Assembly (NCBI GenBank): GCA_947626825.1
Contig: CANQTM010000010.1
Coordinates: 1-44,813, forward strand
Direction of reading: 5' to 3'
DNA length: 44,813 nucleotides
Source of the DNA: an uncultured Bacilli bacterium
GTDB taxonomy: Bacteria > Bacillota_I > Bacilli_A > RFN20 > CAG-631
Under the pieces are notes generated by a model. It ran no database searches, had not been told where the DNA came from, and saw only the letters and a list, made by a program, of their open reading frames with translations. Both the position numbers and the translations under genes were made by a program. Position 1 is the first letter of the stretch; every line of letters starts with the position of its first letter. Positions 16,937 through 25,829 of the stretch are shown here, one piece after another.

Positions 16937-17524
16937 TTAATCAACGACTTTCACATTTTTTTCATTTAATAGTATAGGATATTTATAACAACTTAATTCA
17001 TGGTCATTAATCATGCCACACGCTTGCATATAAGAATATAAAGTCACACTTCCTAAATATTTAAATGATCTTTTTTTCATATCGTAACTTAATTTATCTG
17101 ATATATCATTATGAGTTTCCCATAAACCTTTTTGATGATTTAAATAAACCATTACATGATTATTTGAAAATGACCAAAAATATTTATCAAAAGAACCAAA
17201 TTCTTGAATTATTTTTAAAAAGCATTGTGCATTATTGATTATGCCTTTAATTTTGCCAATTGATTTTATCATATTTGGTGTATTTAAAATTCTTTGAATA
17301 TCATTTTCATTAAACAAAGCTACTTTATTATAATCAAAATTTGCAAAACATTCTTGAATTACTTTTCTTTTTTTAATAACAATATTCCAACTCAATCCAC
17401 ATTGCATGGCTTCTAATGAAAGATATTCAAAATGTTTATAATCATCATGAACAACATTACCCCATTCTTCATCATGATATTTTTCCATTAGTCCACCATC
17501 TTGGCACCATAAACATTTATTCAT
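16937..17524 (-). CDS. tag: DNA-3-methyladenine glycosylase I
   Basis: Removes 3-methyladenine from alkylated DNA, the first step of base-excision repair. 195 residues. The zinc ligands of the family are visible: Cys4 and His17 near the N-terminus (CLWCQ, YHDEEWG), with matching His and Cys in the C-terminal MINDHELSCYKY. The substrate pocket region EYLSLEAMQCGLSWNIVIKKR is typical. The start is three bases after the GT2 stop codon; CGGAA gives a ribosome site inside that gene. It belongs to the GT2-tag-CDF operon. Confidence 0.95.
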   Translation of the reverse strand: MNKCLWCQDGGLMEKYHDEEWGNVVHDDYKHFEYLSLEAMQCGLSWNIVIKKRKVIQECFANFDYNKVALFNENDIQRILNTPNMIKSIGKIKGIINNAQCFLKIIQEFGSFDKYFWSFSNNHVMVYLNHQKGLWETHNDISDKLSYDMKKRSFKYLGSVTLYSYMQACGMINDHELSCYKYPILLNEKNVKVVD

Positions 17525-17527
17525 AAA

Positions 17528-18469
17528 TTATTCCGAGTCAACATTAGTTTCTTTTGTCATATATATTGGACGGTTTTTAATTTCACTATACATTTTTGCT
17601 TGATAAACAGACATAATTCCTAAACAAGTCAATAAAATAGAAGTTAATAAAACCATTACTAAAATAATAATGACATAATCTAAAAACAAATTTTTTGAAA
17701 TAGATAAAGAAACAATTAATAAAATCAAAGCCGCAAGAATATCTAATGTCCCTAAAGCCACTCCTAATTTGATGATGGCATATAAAGGTGCTAAAGTAAA
17801 TGAAACTATTCCTTCAATAGCATAAAGACATAATTTTTTAAAATTCCATTTAGTAGTTCCGGCACTTCTTTGAATGTTTTCATATTCTAACCATTTTGTT
17901 TTAAAACCAACAAAACTAAAAATTCCTTTTGAAAAACGATTGTATTCTTTCATTGATAAAATGGCATCCACCATAGGACGTGTCATTAAACGATAATCTC
18001 TAGCACCATCTACAATTTCAACTTGAGTCCAACGATTAATTATTTTATAAAATTTTCTTGCAAACCAAGAACGTATTTTTGGTTCTCCTTTGCGAGTAAC
18101 TCTTCTAGTTGCAACACAATCATAGCCTTCTACTTTAATTCCTTTTAACATTTCAATTAACATTTCTGGTGGATCTTGCAAATCAACATCCATTACAGCA
18201 ACATATTTTCCTTTAGCTTTAGAAAGGCCAGCATATAATGCTGCTTCTTTGCCAAAATTTCTTGAAAAAATGACATATTTAACTTGATTATCTTTTTTTG
18301 CAAAATCTTTAATAATATCTGGTGTATTATCAGTAGAACCATCATCAACAAAAATCAATTCATAGTTCATATCAATTGTTTTTAAAATAGGTATGGTAGC
18401 TTTATAATAAATAGGTAGGGCTTCTTGTTCATTAAGACAAGGAATAACGATTGAAAGTAAATCTTTCAT
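17528..18469 (-). CDS. Family 2 glycosyltransferase (CsbB/GtrB-like, lipid-linked sugar synthesis)
   Basis: 313 residues. A cytoplasmic GT-A domain has IVIPCLNEQEALP, FVDDGSTDNTPDII and the catalytic-site DVDLQDPP. The polyprenyl-phosphate glycosyltransferase block GARDYRLMTRPMVDAIL and the RSAGTTKWNF motif follow. Two transmembrane segments end the protein (LGTLDILAALILLIVSLSI; YVIIILVMVLLTSILLTCLGI). Such enzymes load a sugar onto undecaprenyl phosphate. The divergent neighbour is a YfhO-type GT-C protein. In B. subtilis CsbB and YfhO work together to glycosylate lipoteichoic acid, so the same job is likely here. The ribosome site is GGAGGTG. Confidence 0.93.
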   Translation of the reverse strand: MKDLLSIVIPCLNEQEALPIYYKATIPILKTIDMNYELIFVDDGSTDNTPDIIKDFAKKDNQVKYVIFSRNFGKEAALYAGLSKAKGKYVAVMDVDLQDPPEMLIEMLKGIKVEGYDCVATRRVTRKGEPKIRSWFARKFYKIINRWTQVEIVDGARDYRLMTRPMVDAILSMKEYNRFSKGIFSFVGFKTKWLEYENIQRSAGTTKWNFKKLCLYAIEGIVSFTLAPLYAIIKLGVALGTLDILAALILLIVSLSISKNLFLDYVIIILVMVLLTSILLTCLGIMSVYQAKMYSEIKNRPIYMTKETNVDSE

Positions 18470-18494
18470 AAAAACACCTCCGCTTATTAATGAT

Positions 18495-18523
18495 ATTATA
18501 TTGTATTTTCTTAGAACTTACAA
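18495..18523 (-). promoter_or_regulatory. Promoter of GT2-tag-CDF operon
   Basis: Minus strand TTGTAA (18523-18518), 17-base spacer, TATAAT (18500-18495), 25 bases before the GT2 start codon. Confidence 0.8.
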
Positions 18524-18620
18524 ATAAATAAAAAAATTATAGTGTATATTTAGGCATTTTATGCTTAAAAAAAATGCTTTCATTGTGTATAATAATAAAT
18601 ATATAAAAGGAAAATCCAAA

Positions 18621-21600
18621 ATGCAAAAAATAAAAGAAAAAATTATAAACATTTATCATAAAGCCAAAAAAAGTGAAAACTTAAAAGCTTTTTGCTTTAT
18701 TTTCTTTTTAGGTTTATTATGTTTTTCTTTTGAAGCAATTGGAAATCATTTTACTTTACCTTTAAGTGGCGATTATACATTACAAACTTATTCTTTTTAT
18801 TCTCAAGGTTATCATATATTTTGGAATTTTATAAAAACAGGAGAATATCCATTATTTGATTTTTCAAATTATTTAGGTGCTAATTATTTGGGCACTCAAA
18901 GTTTTTATTATGTTTTTTCACCATTATTTTATTTGTTGTGTTTATGGCCTGAAAAATTATTATATCAAGGTATTTTCTTTCATATGATTTTTAAATTTGC
19001 CTTAGGCGGATTTTTCATGTATTTGCTTTTAAGAAAATATTTTCATGTTTCTTTTAAATTTTCTTGGATTGGTGGTTTTATTTATGCCTTTTCAGGCTGG
19101 TCATTATTTTATTTGTGGTTTCATTTTGGTGATGTTATGGCTTTCTTTCCATTATTTATTATGGGAATTGAAAAATGTTTAAAAGAAAGAAAAGGATGGC
19201 TTTTAACAGTAGGTACATTTTTATGTGGTTTATCCAATTATTTCTTTATTGTTAATTTTTTAATTTTTGGAGTTATTTATGCTTTATATCGATGGATTTA
19301 TCTTTATGGAATCAATAAAAAAAGAGGATTTAGTATAAAAATTAGATATAGCGTTTTATTGCAAGGAATACTTTTTTGTGGTGCAGGTATTTTGATTTCA
19401 TGTGTTTGTTTGTTCCCATCTCTTCATGTTGTTATGGGAACTAGTAGAACGCAATCTAGCGCTAGTTATGTTTTATCATTGCTTAACTTTATATATAAAA
19501 ATCCAACACACACTATCGCTAAAGGTTATGTTTTAGGTGAAATAAAACCAATAACAGAAATATTATCATGGAATAATTTAAAACATTTATTTCATACTTT
19601 ATTTGTTTATGATGATAGAATGGTTGGTGATATGGCAATATCTGGAAAAGTAAGTGTTGGTTATATCATATCAAATTGGCTATTTATGAATACAAATTGT
19701 TGGGATAATATTTTATTTTCAAATGCTTCATTAGATAATTCTTTAGGTGGATTTTTTATTACAACACCTTTAACTATGTTATTAATTCCAACAATTTATC
19801 AAACGATTAGAGAAGATCACCGACCTTGGACTATTTTTGGTATCATAGCTTGTCTTGCTTTGCCATTTTTCCCAATTACAGCAAATGCGGCGTTTGCATT
19901 TACAAGTCTTTATGGTCGTTGGCAAATATGGTTAGTTCTTGTAGGGATTATCTTTATAATTCCATCTTTAGATAAATTTGAAAAAATTAATCGCCGTTTG
20001 GTAACAGTTAATTTAATATTCAATTATGTTTTAGCGATAATTGTCTTTAATATTTCTAAAAGTGCAGGCAAATTACCAACAAGTGATCCAGTTTCTATTT
20101 TTGGTAATGAGGTTTCAGCATTATTGATATTGGTTGTCATAGAACTAATTGGTATGCTTGCTGTCTGGGCTATTTATCGCTTTAAATTTTTTAAACCAGC
20201 TATGGTTAAAAGAATCATGTCATTTTTAATTATTTTAGAAATTGGTACATCAGTTATAGTAACTATTGAACATAAAGGATATGCAAATTGGGATACATTT
20301 TATTTATCGCAGCCTCAATACCAAGAATTAAATCAAGTAATTAAAGATATTAAAAAAGATGATAAAGATAGTTTTTATCGTATTATGAATACTGAAGCAA
20401 CAAGACTAATTATGAATATGCCATCTGAATTAAATTATGCTGGAGCATCATCATTTAATTCTACATATGATTTTGAATTAGATAAATTTAAAAATCGTTC
20501 AAGAATGGCATATGGTGGTACTTGGACAATGGGCAATCATGAAAAAAGATATTGGCTTGATCAATATTTGGGTACTAAATATTATATTATAGATAAACAA
20601 GATATAAATAATGATAATAATCTTTATGATCAAGACTTAACATTGCCTTTTGATGGTAAAGAAAATAAAGATGATGAAAAACAAAATTATCGCTTAAATT
20701 TAAGTTGGAATTATTCTTTATACAAAAGTTATCAATATTATGATGTTTATATTAATAATCAAAATATTGGTATTGGTTATAGTGTTGATAATTATGTTAC
20801 AGATAGTAATATAGGTACTGGTCAAAATGCTACTTATTATGAAGAATTATATGGTGATACAGTTATTATTGAAGATGAAGACGAAGAAAACATTATTCAA
20901 CAACTAAATAATCTAAATAAAATAACATCTTATAGAACCGATTATGAATCATTTGATCAAAATAATTGGGATTTATATTTTTCACCTAGAGAAGATGCTA
21001 CATACCATTTAACAAATACATATGATAGACAAGAATATCAAATAAATAATTATTGTTTTAGTGAAAATGAAATTAATAAATATTTAGCCGAAGGTAATCG
21101 TTTTTTACATAAAAGATGGGAAGAATATAATTATTTTGGTGATAAATTTATTTTAAAACTAAAAGATGGTTATAATCCTTTAGCTATGGATGCAACAGAT
21201 GACAATATTTGTTTTGTTAATGTTAATTTTAAATTAGGGCCAAAAGTTTTAATTAGTTTTTATAATGATGATGTTTTAGTTACTCAAGATGCCCATAGTA
21301 ATAGTAATAGTTCTTTAAATTCTGAAACTTATGAATGGAAACTACAAAGAGGTTTTTATTTAAACCAACCAGTCAATAAAGTTGTTATTGAATTTATTTC
21401 TGATACAACATATAGTCAACTTTTCTCTAATGGCATATTAAATAAAATTAACATGAATTATTCATATCAAAAAGATATTCAAGAAAAACAAGATCGTATT
21501 AATAATAATTTAATTTCTGATGTTACATATAAAAATAATAAATTTAGTTTTAAAACAAATTATGATCAAAAGAAAATGGTAGTAACAAACATTCCTTATG

Positions 21601-21953
21601 ATATTGGTTGGACTTTAAAAATTAATAATCAAAAGCAAAATATTTATAAAGTTAATGGTGGTTTTATAGGTTTTATTAGTGATGAAAATGAAACAACATA
21701 TACTTTATCTTATTTTACACCTAATTTAAAAGAAGGCTTGATTACGTGCCTTTCTGGCATATTATTATTTGTAATATTATGGTTTATTTATCGCCGAAGT
21801 AAAATCAATATATTATTATGTGAAGAACAAATATCTTTACCATATCAAACTAAGCAACAAGAAATAGAAAAAAAATATTTCAAGGAACATGAACAATATG
21901 TTAAAGATTTAATTGAAAAAATAAAAAATAAATTTACTAAAAGAAAGGACTAA
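18621..21953 (+). CDS. yfhO: YfhO family GT-C glycosyltransferase
   Basis: A 1110-residue multi-spanning membrane protein. It matches YfhO in the N-terminal block: SGDYTLQTYSFYSQGYHIFWN, a large family-typical loop LGANYLGTQSFYYVFSPL, then IGGFIYAFSGW. About ten or more hydrophobic helices fill residues 25-560. A long extracytoplasmic domain (about 570-1055, rich in Tyr, Asn and Asp) and a last helix (GLITCLSGILLFVILWFIY) precede a basic tail. The role is transfer of sugars from a lipid carrier to an envelope polymer outside the membrane. I start at ATG 18621 behind AAAGGAAAA; an earlier in-frame start adds 20 residues without a ribosome site. It ends five bases before the ligase gene. Confidence 0.9.
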   Translation: MQKIKEKIINIYHKAKKSENLKAFCFIFFLGLLCFSFEAIGNHFTLPLSGDYTLQTYSFYSQGYHIFWNFIKTGEYPLFDFSNYLGANYLGTQSFYYVFSPLFYLLCLWPEKLLYQGIFFHMIFKFALGGFFMYLLLRKYFHVSFKFSWIGGFIYAFSGWSLFYLWFHFGDVMAFFPLFIMGIEKCLKERKGWLLTVGTFLCGLSNYFFIVNFLIFGVIYALYRWIYLYGINKKRGFSIKIRYSVLLQGILFCGAGILISCVCLFPSLHVVMGTSRTQSSASYVLSLLNFIYKNPTHTIAKGYVLGEIKPITEILSWNNLKHLFHTLFVYDDRMVGDMAISGKVSVGYIISNWLFMNTNCWDNILFSNASLDNSLGGFFITTPLTMLLIPTIYQTIREDHRPWTIFGIIACLALPFFPITANAAFAFTSLYGRWQIWLVLVGIIFIIPSLDKFEKINRRLVTVNLIFNYVLAIIVFNISKSAGKLPTSDPVSIFGNEVSALLILVVIELIGMLAVWAIYRFKFFKPAMVKRIMSFLIILEIGTSVIVTIEHKGYANWDTFYLSQPQYQELNQVIKDIKKDDKDSFYRIMNTEATRLIMNMPSELNYAGASSFNSTYDFELDKFKNRSRMAYGGTWTMGNHEKRYWLDQYLGTKYYIIDKQDINNDNNLYDQDLTLPFDGKENKDDEKQNYRLNLSWNYSLYKSYQYYDVYINNQNIGIGYSVDNYVTDSNIGTGQNATYYEELYGDTVIIEDEDEENIIQQLNNLNKITSYRTDYESFDQNNWDLYFSPREDATYHLTNTYDRQEYQINNYCFSENEINKYLAEGNRFLHKRWEEYNYFGDKFILKLKDGYNPLAMDATDDNICFVNVNFKLGPKVLISFYNDDVLVTQDAHSNSNSSLNSETYEWKLQRGFYLNQPVNKVVIEFISDTTYSQLFSNGILNKINMNYSYQKDIQEKQDRINNNLISDVTYKNNKFSFKTNYDQKKMVVTNIPYDIGWTLKINNQKQNIYKVNGGFIGFISDENETTYTLSYFTPNLKEGLITCLSGILLFVILWFIYRRSKINILLCEEQISLPYQTKQQEIEKKYFKEHEQYVKDLIEKIKNKFTKRKD

Positions 21954-21958
21954 TTAAA

Positions 21959-23629
21959 ATGAATTATAAAAGTGATATTGAAATTGCTAATGAAGCAAAA
22001 ATGGAAAATATAAATAATATAGCAAAAAAATTAAATCTTACTGAAAATGAATATGATTGCTATGGAAAATATAAGGCCAAAGTTAATTTCAACATTTTTG
22101 ATAAACCATCAAAAAATGGTAAAGTTATTTTAGTTAGTGCTATTACGCCAACAGCAGCAGGTGAAGGCAAAACAACAACAAGCATTGGTTTATCTGAAGC
22201 ATTATATAAATTAAATAAAAATGTCTTATGTGTTTTAAGAGAGCCATCATTAGGACCAGTAATGGGCATTAAAGGTGGTGCGGCAGGCGGTGGTTATGCA
22301 CAAGTAATGCCAATGGATGAAATAAATTTACATTTTACAGGAGACATGCATGCCATTACAACAGCAAATAATGCAATATCAGCCTTTATTGACAATCACA
22401 TTTATCAAGGTAATGAATTAAATATTGATAAAGATAATATTACTTGGAAAAGATGTTTAGATTTAAATGATCGTTCATTAAGATTTGTTGAAGTAGGAAA
22501 AGGCGGAAAATTTGATGGCATTCCTAGAAAAGATGGATTTAATATCACAGTTGCAAGTGAAATAATGGCAATATTATGTTTAGCAACAGATTATAAAGAT
22601 TTAAGACGTAGAATTGATAATATTGTTATTGGTTATAATTATGATGGTTTACCAGTGACTGTAAAAGATTTAGGCATAGGTGGTTGTATTACTTTATTAC
22701 TAAAAGACGCCTTTAGACCAAATTTAGTGCAAACATTAGAAAATGGGCCAGTATTAATTCATGGTGGACCATTTGCTAATATTGCTCATGGATGTAATTC
22801 GATTGTTGCAACAAAAATGGCTATTCATTTGGCTGATTATGTTGTCACAGAAGCTGGTTTTGGAGCAGATTTAGGCGCTGAAAAATTTTTAGATATCAAA
22901 TGTCGAGTTGGAAACATTAAACCTAGTATGGTAGTATTGGTAGCCACAATAAGAGCTTTAAAAGTTCATGGCGGTCAAGATATAAAAGAAATAAAACAAG
23001 AAAATGTTGATGCTTTACTAAAGGGTACATGCAATTTGCAAAAACATATTGAAACTATTCAATCATTTGGTTTACCTTTTGTTATTGCTATTAATCAATT
23101 TCCAACTGATAGTGATAATGAAATTAAGGCTTTAGAAAACTGGTGCCAAGAACATAATTATAACATGGCCTTATCAACAGTTTGGGCTAATGGTGGTAGT
23201 GGGGGAATAGATTTAGCAAATAAAGTTTTGGAAACATTAAATACATCTACAAACAATTATAAGCCTTTATATGATTTAGAGGATTCTATTGAAAACAAAA
23301 TTAGAAAAATAAGTCAAATTGTTTATGGTGCCAAAGATGTTGAATTTTCTGATGATGCTTTAAAACAAATACAAACTTATAAAAAATTGGGTTGGGATAA
23401 AATGGCTGTGTGCATTGCAAAAACGCCATCTTCATTATCAGATGATCCTACATTACTTGGCCGACCTAAAGATTTTGTTATTCATGTACGAGAAATAAGA
23501 GCTTCTGTTGGAGCAGAATTTTTAGTTGCCATAACAGGAAAAATAATGACAATGCCAGGTCTTCCTAAAAATCCAGCTGCTTTAAAAATAGATTTAGATG
23601 AAAATGGCAATGCAGTAGGTATTTTTTAA
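21959..23629 (+). CDS. fhs: Formate-tetrahydrofolate ligase
   Basis: Makes 10-formyl-THF from formate, THF and ATP; one-carbon supply for purines and initiator tRNA. 556 residues, normal length. The P-loop-like TPTAAGEGKTTTSIGL is near residue 65. The family signatures LREPSLGPVMGIKGGAAGGGYAQV and HFTGDMHAI are clear. The C-terminal block has GEIRASVGAEFLVAITGKIMTMPGLP-like sequence, seen here as VREIRASVGAEF. The ribosome site AAAGGAC lies in the end of yfhO, and the two genes are probably cotranscribed. Confidence 0.98.
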   Translation: MNYKSDIEIANEAKMENINNIAKKLNLTENEYDCYGKYKAKVNFNIFDKPSKNGKVILVSAITPTAAGEGKTTTSIGLSEALYKLNKNVLCVLREPSLGPVMGIKGGAAGGGYAQVMPMDEINLHFTGDMHAITTANNAISAFIDNHIYQGNELNIDKDNITWKRCLDLNDRSLRFVEVGKGGKFDGIPRKDGFNITVASEIMAILCLATDYKDLRRRIDNIVIGYNYDGLPVTVKDLGIGGCITLLLKDAFRPNLVQTLENGPVLIHGGPFANIAHGCNSIVATKMAIHLADYVVTEAGFGADLGAEKFLDIKCRVGNIKPSMVVLVATIRALKVHGGQDIKEIKQENVDALLKGTCNLQKHIETIQSFGLPFVIAINQFPTDSDNEIKALENWCQEHNYNMALSTVWANGGSGGIDLANKVLETLNTSTNNYKPLYDLEDSIENKIRKISQIVYGAKDVEFSDDALKQIQTYKKLGWDKMAVCIAKTPSSLSDDPTLLGRPKDFVIHVREIRASVGAEFLVAITGKIMTMPGLPKNPAALKIDLDENGNAVGIF

Positions 23630-23675
23630 GTATAAAAAAATTATAATTTATTCATACTATTTTTAGGAGGTTAGT

Positions 23676-23966
23676 ATGAGTAAATTAAAATGTAATGAAA
23701 GAAGCTGCAAACACAATTGTTATTTAGCATGTAGTAAGCAATCAATTGTTTTAGATGATGATGCGATTTGTTGTTCATTTCAAAGAAAAGTTTTAGAATC
23801 AATCAATGAAGAATTTGCTAATGAACGTTATCCTGATTATAGTGATGTTGAAACTGCTATAAATTGTAATGAGGAAACTTGCTTGTTTAATAAAGAAAAT
23901 TATTGTAAGGCTAGTGAAGTTAAAATTGATTCTGATGCATGGTGTACAACTTATAGAAAAAAATAA
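23676..23966 (+). CDS. DUF1540 domain protein (two cysteine-rich repeats)
   Basis: 96 residues with two copies of the DUF1540 pattern. The first reads KCNERSCKHNCYLACSKQ with a later CCSF; the second reads NCNEETCLFNKENYCKAS with a later WCTTY. Eight or more cysteines suggest metal or iron-sulphur binding, but no function is established for the family. Strong ribosome site TAGGAGG. It ends just before a bidirectional terminator. Confidence 0.9.
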   Translation: MSKLKCNERSCKHNCYLACSKQSIVLDDDAICCSFQRKVLESINEEFANERYPDYSDVETAINCNEETCLFNKENYCKASEVKIDSDAWCTTYRKK

Positions 23967-23982
23967 AATTGTTAATATTTTA

Positions 23983-24004
23983 AAAAGAGGCAAAAGCCTC
24001 TTTT
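23983..24004. terminator. Bidirectional terminator
   Basis: AAAAGAGGC (23983-23991) and GCCTCTTTT (23996-24004) with an AAAA loop, between convergent genes. Confidence 0.9.
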
Positions 24005-24007
24005 AAA

Positions 24008-25300
24008 TTATAAAATTAAATTTAATATTACTAAGGCACTTATTAATGTTGGAATAGCAACTAAGCTGCCATATTTTATGAATTTTTTAAAACCAAATAT
24101 TAAATGTTCTTTTGAAAGTAAATTAGTAAACATTATGCCAGCAAGAGCACCAATTGGTGTTAAAAAGGCACCAATATTTGAACCAATTATAGTCGCATAT
24201 GTAGCTAACATAGAATTATTAGTTCCAATGACTGTTGACATGAAAACACTCATAGGAATATTATTCATTAAATTAGCAATTAAAAAAGAAAATATACCAT
24301 AACTATATGTTACATTAACTTTATTTAAAAGATTAGTTATTATTTCAGATACACCATTTTTTTGTAAACTTATAACAATAACAAACATTGATAATACAAA
24401 AGGAATTAATTGATATGGTAAACGTTTTAAAGTTTTAGTTATTTCGTGGTTATGTTTTTTATTAATTATTTTTTTAATAAATAAACAAATTAATAAACTA
24501 ATAGCACAAATAAATGAAACGAGCCACATTTCTACATGAATATATGAAGAAATAATTAACATAAGTAAGCAAGAGCCTAAATGAATTAAGCCAATGATAA
24601 CTCCTGCTTTATCTGAAATATTTGCTTTTTCATCGCACTTTGTTAATGGCATTTTTAAAGATTTATGAAAAATTAAATATAATAATAAAAATTCTAAAAT
24701 TCCTGATATTAATGTTGGTAGCCACATAATTTTAAAATAATTTATAAAATCAATATTAGCAGATATTCCTAAATAAATATTAGTAGGATTACCTATAATT
24801 AACATCATACTCCAAGTGTTTGCTGCAGCAAATTCAGATACAAGATAAGGAAAAGGATTAATATTAGCATGTTTACAAAAATAACATATAAATGGAGTAA
24901 ATGTTAATATGACAATATCATTAGAAGTAAAAATGGTTAATATAGCTACTAAAATATAAAGCATTGTAAATAACATAATTTGATTTTTTGAAGATATTTT
25001 AGTCATTTCAATTGCTAAATATTTAAAAAAGCCAACTTCATCTAAATAAATAGATAAAAAAGTCATTGAAAAAAATAATATTAATATTTTTATTGGATTA
25101 ATATTATTATTTGCAATTAATAGATCTTTAATTTCTTTAAAAGATATTCTTAAAAATAAAAACATTAAAAAAGCCCCTATTAGGCCTATAATCCAATATG
25201 TATCTATAGAAAATTGTTTAATTTTTATTTTTGGGAAAAATAAAATAGATAAAATTAAAAATAAACATGTTAGAATTGCTATTATAAGAGTAACTACCAA
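24008..25300 (-). CDS. ArsB/NhaD-type ion permease (IT superfamily)
   Basis: 430 residues with about eleven hydrophobic helices and no soluble domain. The motif FTSNDIVILTFTPFICYF and the later ANTWSMMLIIGNPTNIYLG are typical of the ArsB/SLC13-like ion transporter superfamily. The C-terminal half repeats the pattern with ANLMNNIPMSVFMS and IGSNIGAFLTPIGALAGIM. The substrate could be arsenite, Na+/H+ or an organic anion; no ArsR, ArsC or ArsA gene is nearby, so arsenite is unproven. The start is TTG at 25300, well placed after GGGAGGATTTTATT; no ATG fits that site. Confidence 0.85.
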   Translation of the reverse strand: MVVTLIIAILTCLFLILSILFFPKIKIKQFSIDTYWIIGLIGAFLMFLFLRISFKEIKDLLIANNNINPIKILILFFSMTFLSIYLDEVGFFKYLAIEMTKISSKNQIMLFTMLYILVAILTIFTSNDIVILTFTPFICYFCKHANINPFPYLVSEFAAANTWSMMLIIGNPTNIYLGISANIDFINYFKIMWLPTLISGILEFLLLYLIFHKSLKMPLTKCDEKANISDKAGVIIGLIHLGSCLLMLIISSYIHVEMWLVSFICAISLLICLFIKKIINKKHNHEITKTLKRLPYQLIPFVLSMFVIVISLQKNGVSEIITNLLNKVNVTYSYGIFSFLIANLMNNIPMSVFMSTVIGTNNSMLATYATIIGSNIGAFLTPIGALAGIMFTNLLSKEHLIFGFKKFIKYGSLVAIPTLISALVILNLIL

Positions 25301-25329
25301 AATAAAATCCTCCCTTTATAAGCCAACAA

Positions 25330-25338
25330 ATAATAGCA
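25330..25338 (-). promoter_or_regulatory. Extended -10 promoter of the permease gene
   Basis: Minus strand TGCTATTAT (25338-25330) inside a 16-18 base context (ATTGTGCTATTATTTGTT) that is identical to that before the oxidoreductase gene at 15663. No clear -35. Confidence 0.6.
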
Positions 25339-25430
25339 CAATCATAAATAAATGATATCAAATATTTTTTTGTATAAGCATTAATATTAAAATTTGTCTT
25401 TAAAAAAGCAACAAAATTTTAAAACAAATA

Positions 25431-25460
25431 TTTACATTTATCTTTTTATTGAGTTATTAT
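25431..25460 (+). promoter_or_regulatory. Promoter of the DUF2188 gene
   Basis: TTTACA (25431-25436), 18-base spacer, TATTAT (25455-25460), 39 bases before the start. Confidence 0.55.
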
Positions 25461-25499
25461 TAAATAAAGAGAAAAATTATATAGGAAAGGGAGAAATTT

Positions 25500-25715
25500 A
25501 TGGCAAGCGAAAAAACAGTTTATCATGTTTCTAAAAGAGAAGACAAAGAAGGAAGCAGAGAATGGAAAGTTTTCATTCAAGGCTCTTCTAAAGTAATTAA
25601 AATTTTTGAAACACAAAAAGAAGCTTTAGATTATGCTAAATCACTATGTAAAAACAAAGATGACGGCAGTTATGTAATGCTTCATGGTCTTGATGGTAAA
25701 TTAAGAAAAATGTAA
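25500..25715 (+). CDS. DUF2188 domain protein
   Basis: 71 residues, the family length. It opens with TVYHVSKREDKEGSREWKV and carries the TQKEALDYAKSL helix and a C-terminal GSYVMLHGLDGKLRKM, the normal DUF2188 layout (a small alpha/beta fold with an HGxDG-like turn). Function unknown; small cytoplasmic proteins of this type are widespread in gut bacteria. Ribosome site AAAGGGAG. Single gene with its own promoter and terminator. Confidence 0.88.
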   Translation: MASEKTVYHVSKREDKEGSREWKVFIQGSSKVIKIFETQKEALDYAKSLCKNKDDGSYVMLHGLDGKLRKM

Positions 25716-25725
25716 TTACAATAAT

Positions 25726-25757
25726 AAGGTTAGCTTATAATTAAAGTTAACCTTTTA
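25726..25757 (+). terminator. Terminator after the DUF2188 gene
   Basis: AAGGTTA plus inner CTT (25726-25736) pairs with AAG and TAACCTT (25744-25754), then TTTTATTT. Confidence 0.8.
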
Positions 25758-25764
25758 TTTATAA

Positions 25765-25794
25765 TTTACTAAATGATATTGTATGTTATATAAT
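25765..25794 (+). promoter_or_regulatory. Promoter of the lipoprotein gene
   Basis: TTTACT (25765-25770), 18-base spacer, TATAAT (25789-25794). Confidence 0.6.
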
Positions 25795-25829
25795 ATAAAA
25801 AACAAATATAAACGAAAGGGTAAAAGTCT

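Noticed and set aside
24008-25300. Arsenite resistance operon
   Set aside because: The permease resembles ArsB, but no arsR, arsC or arsA gene is nearby, so the substrate is left open.
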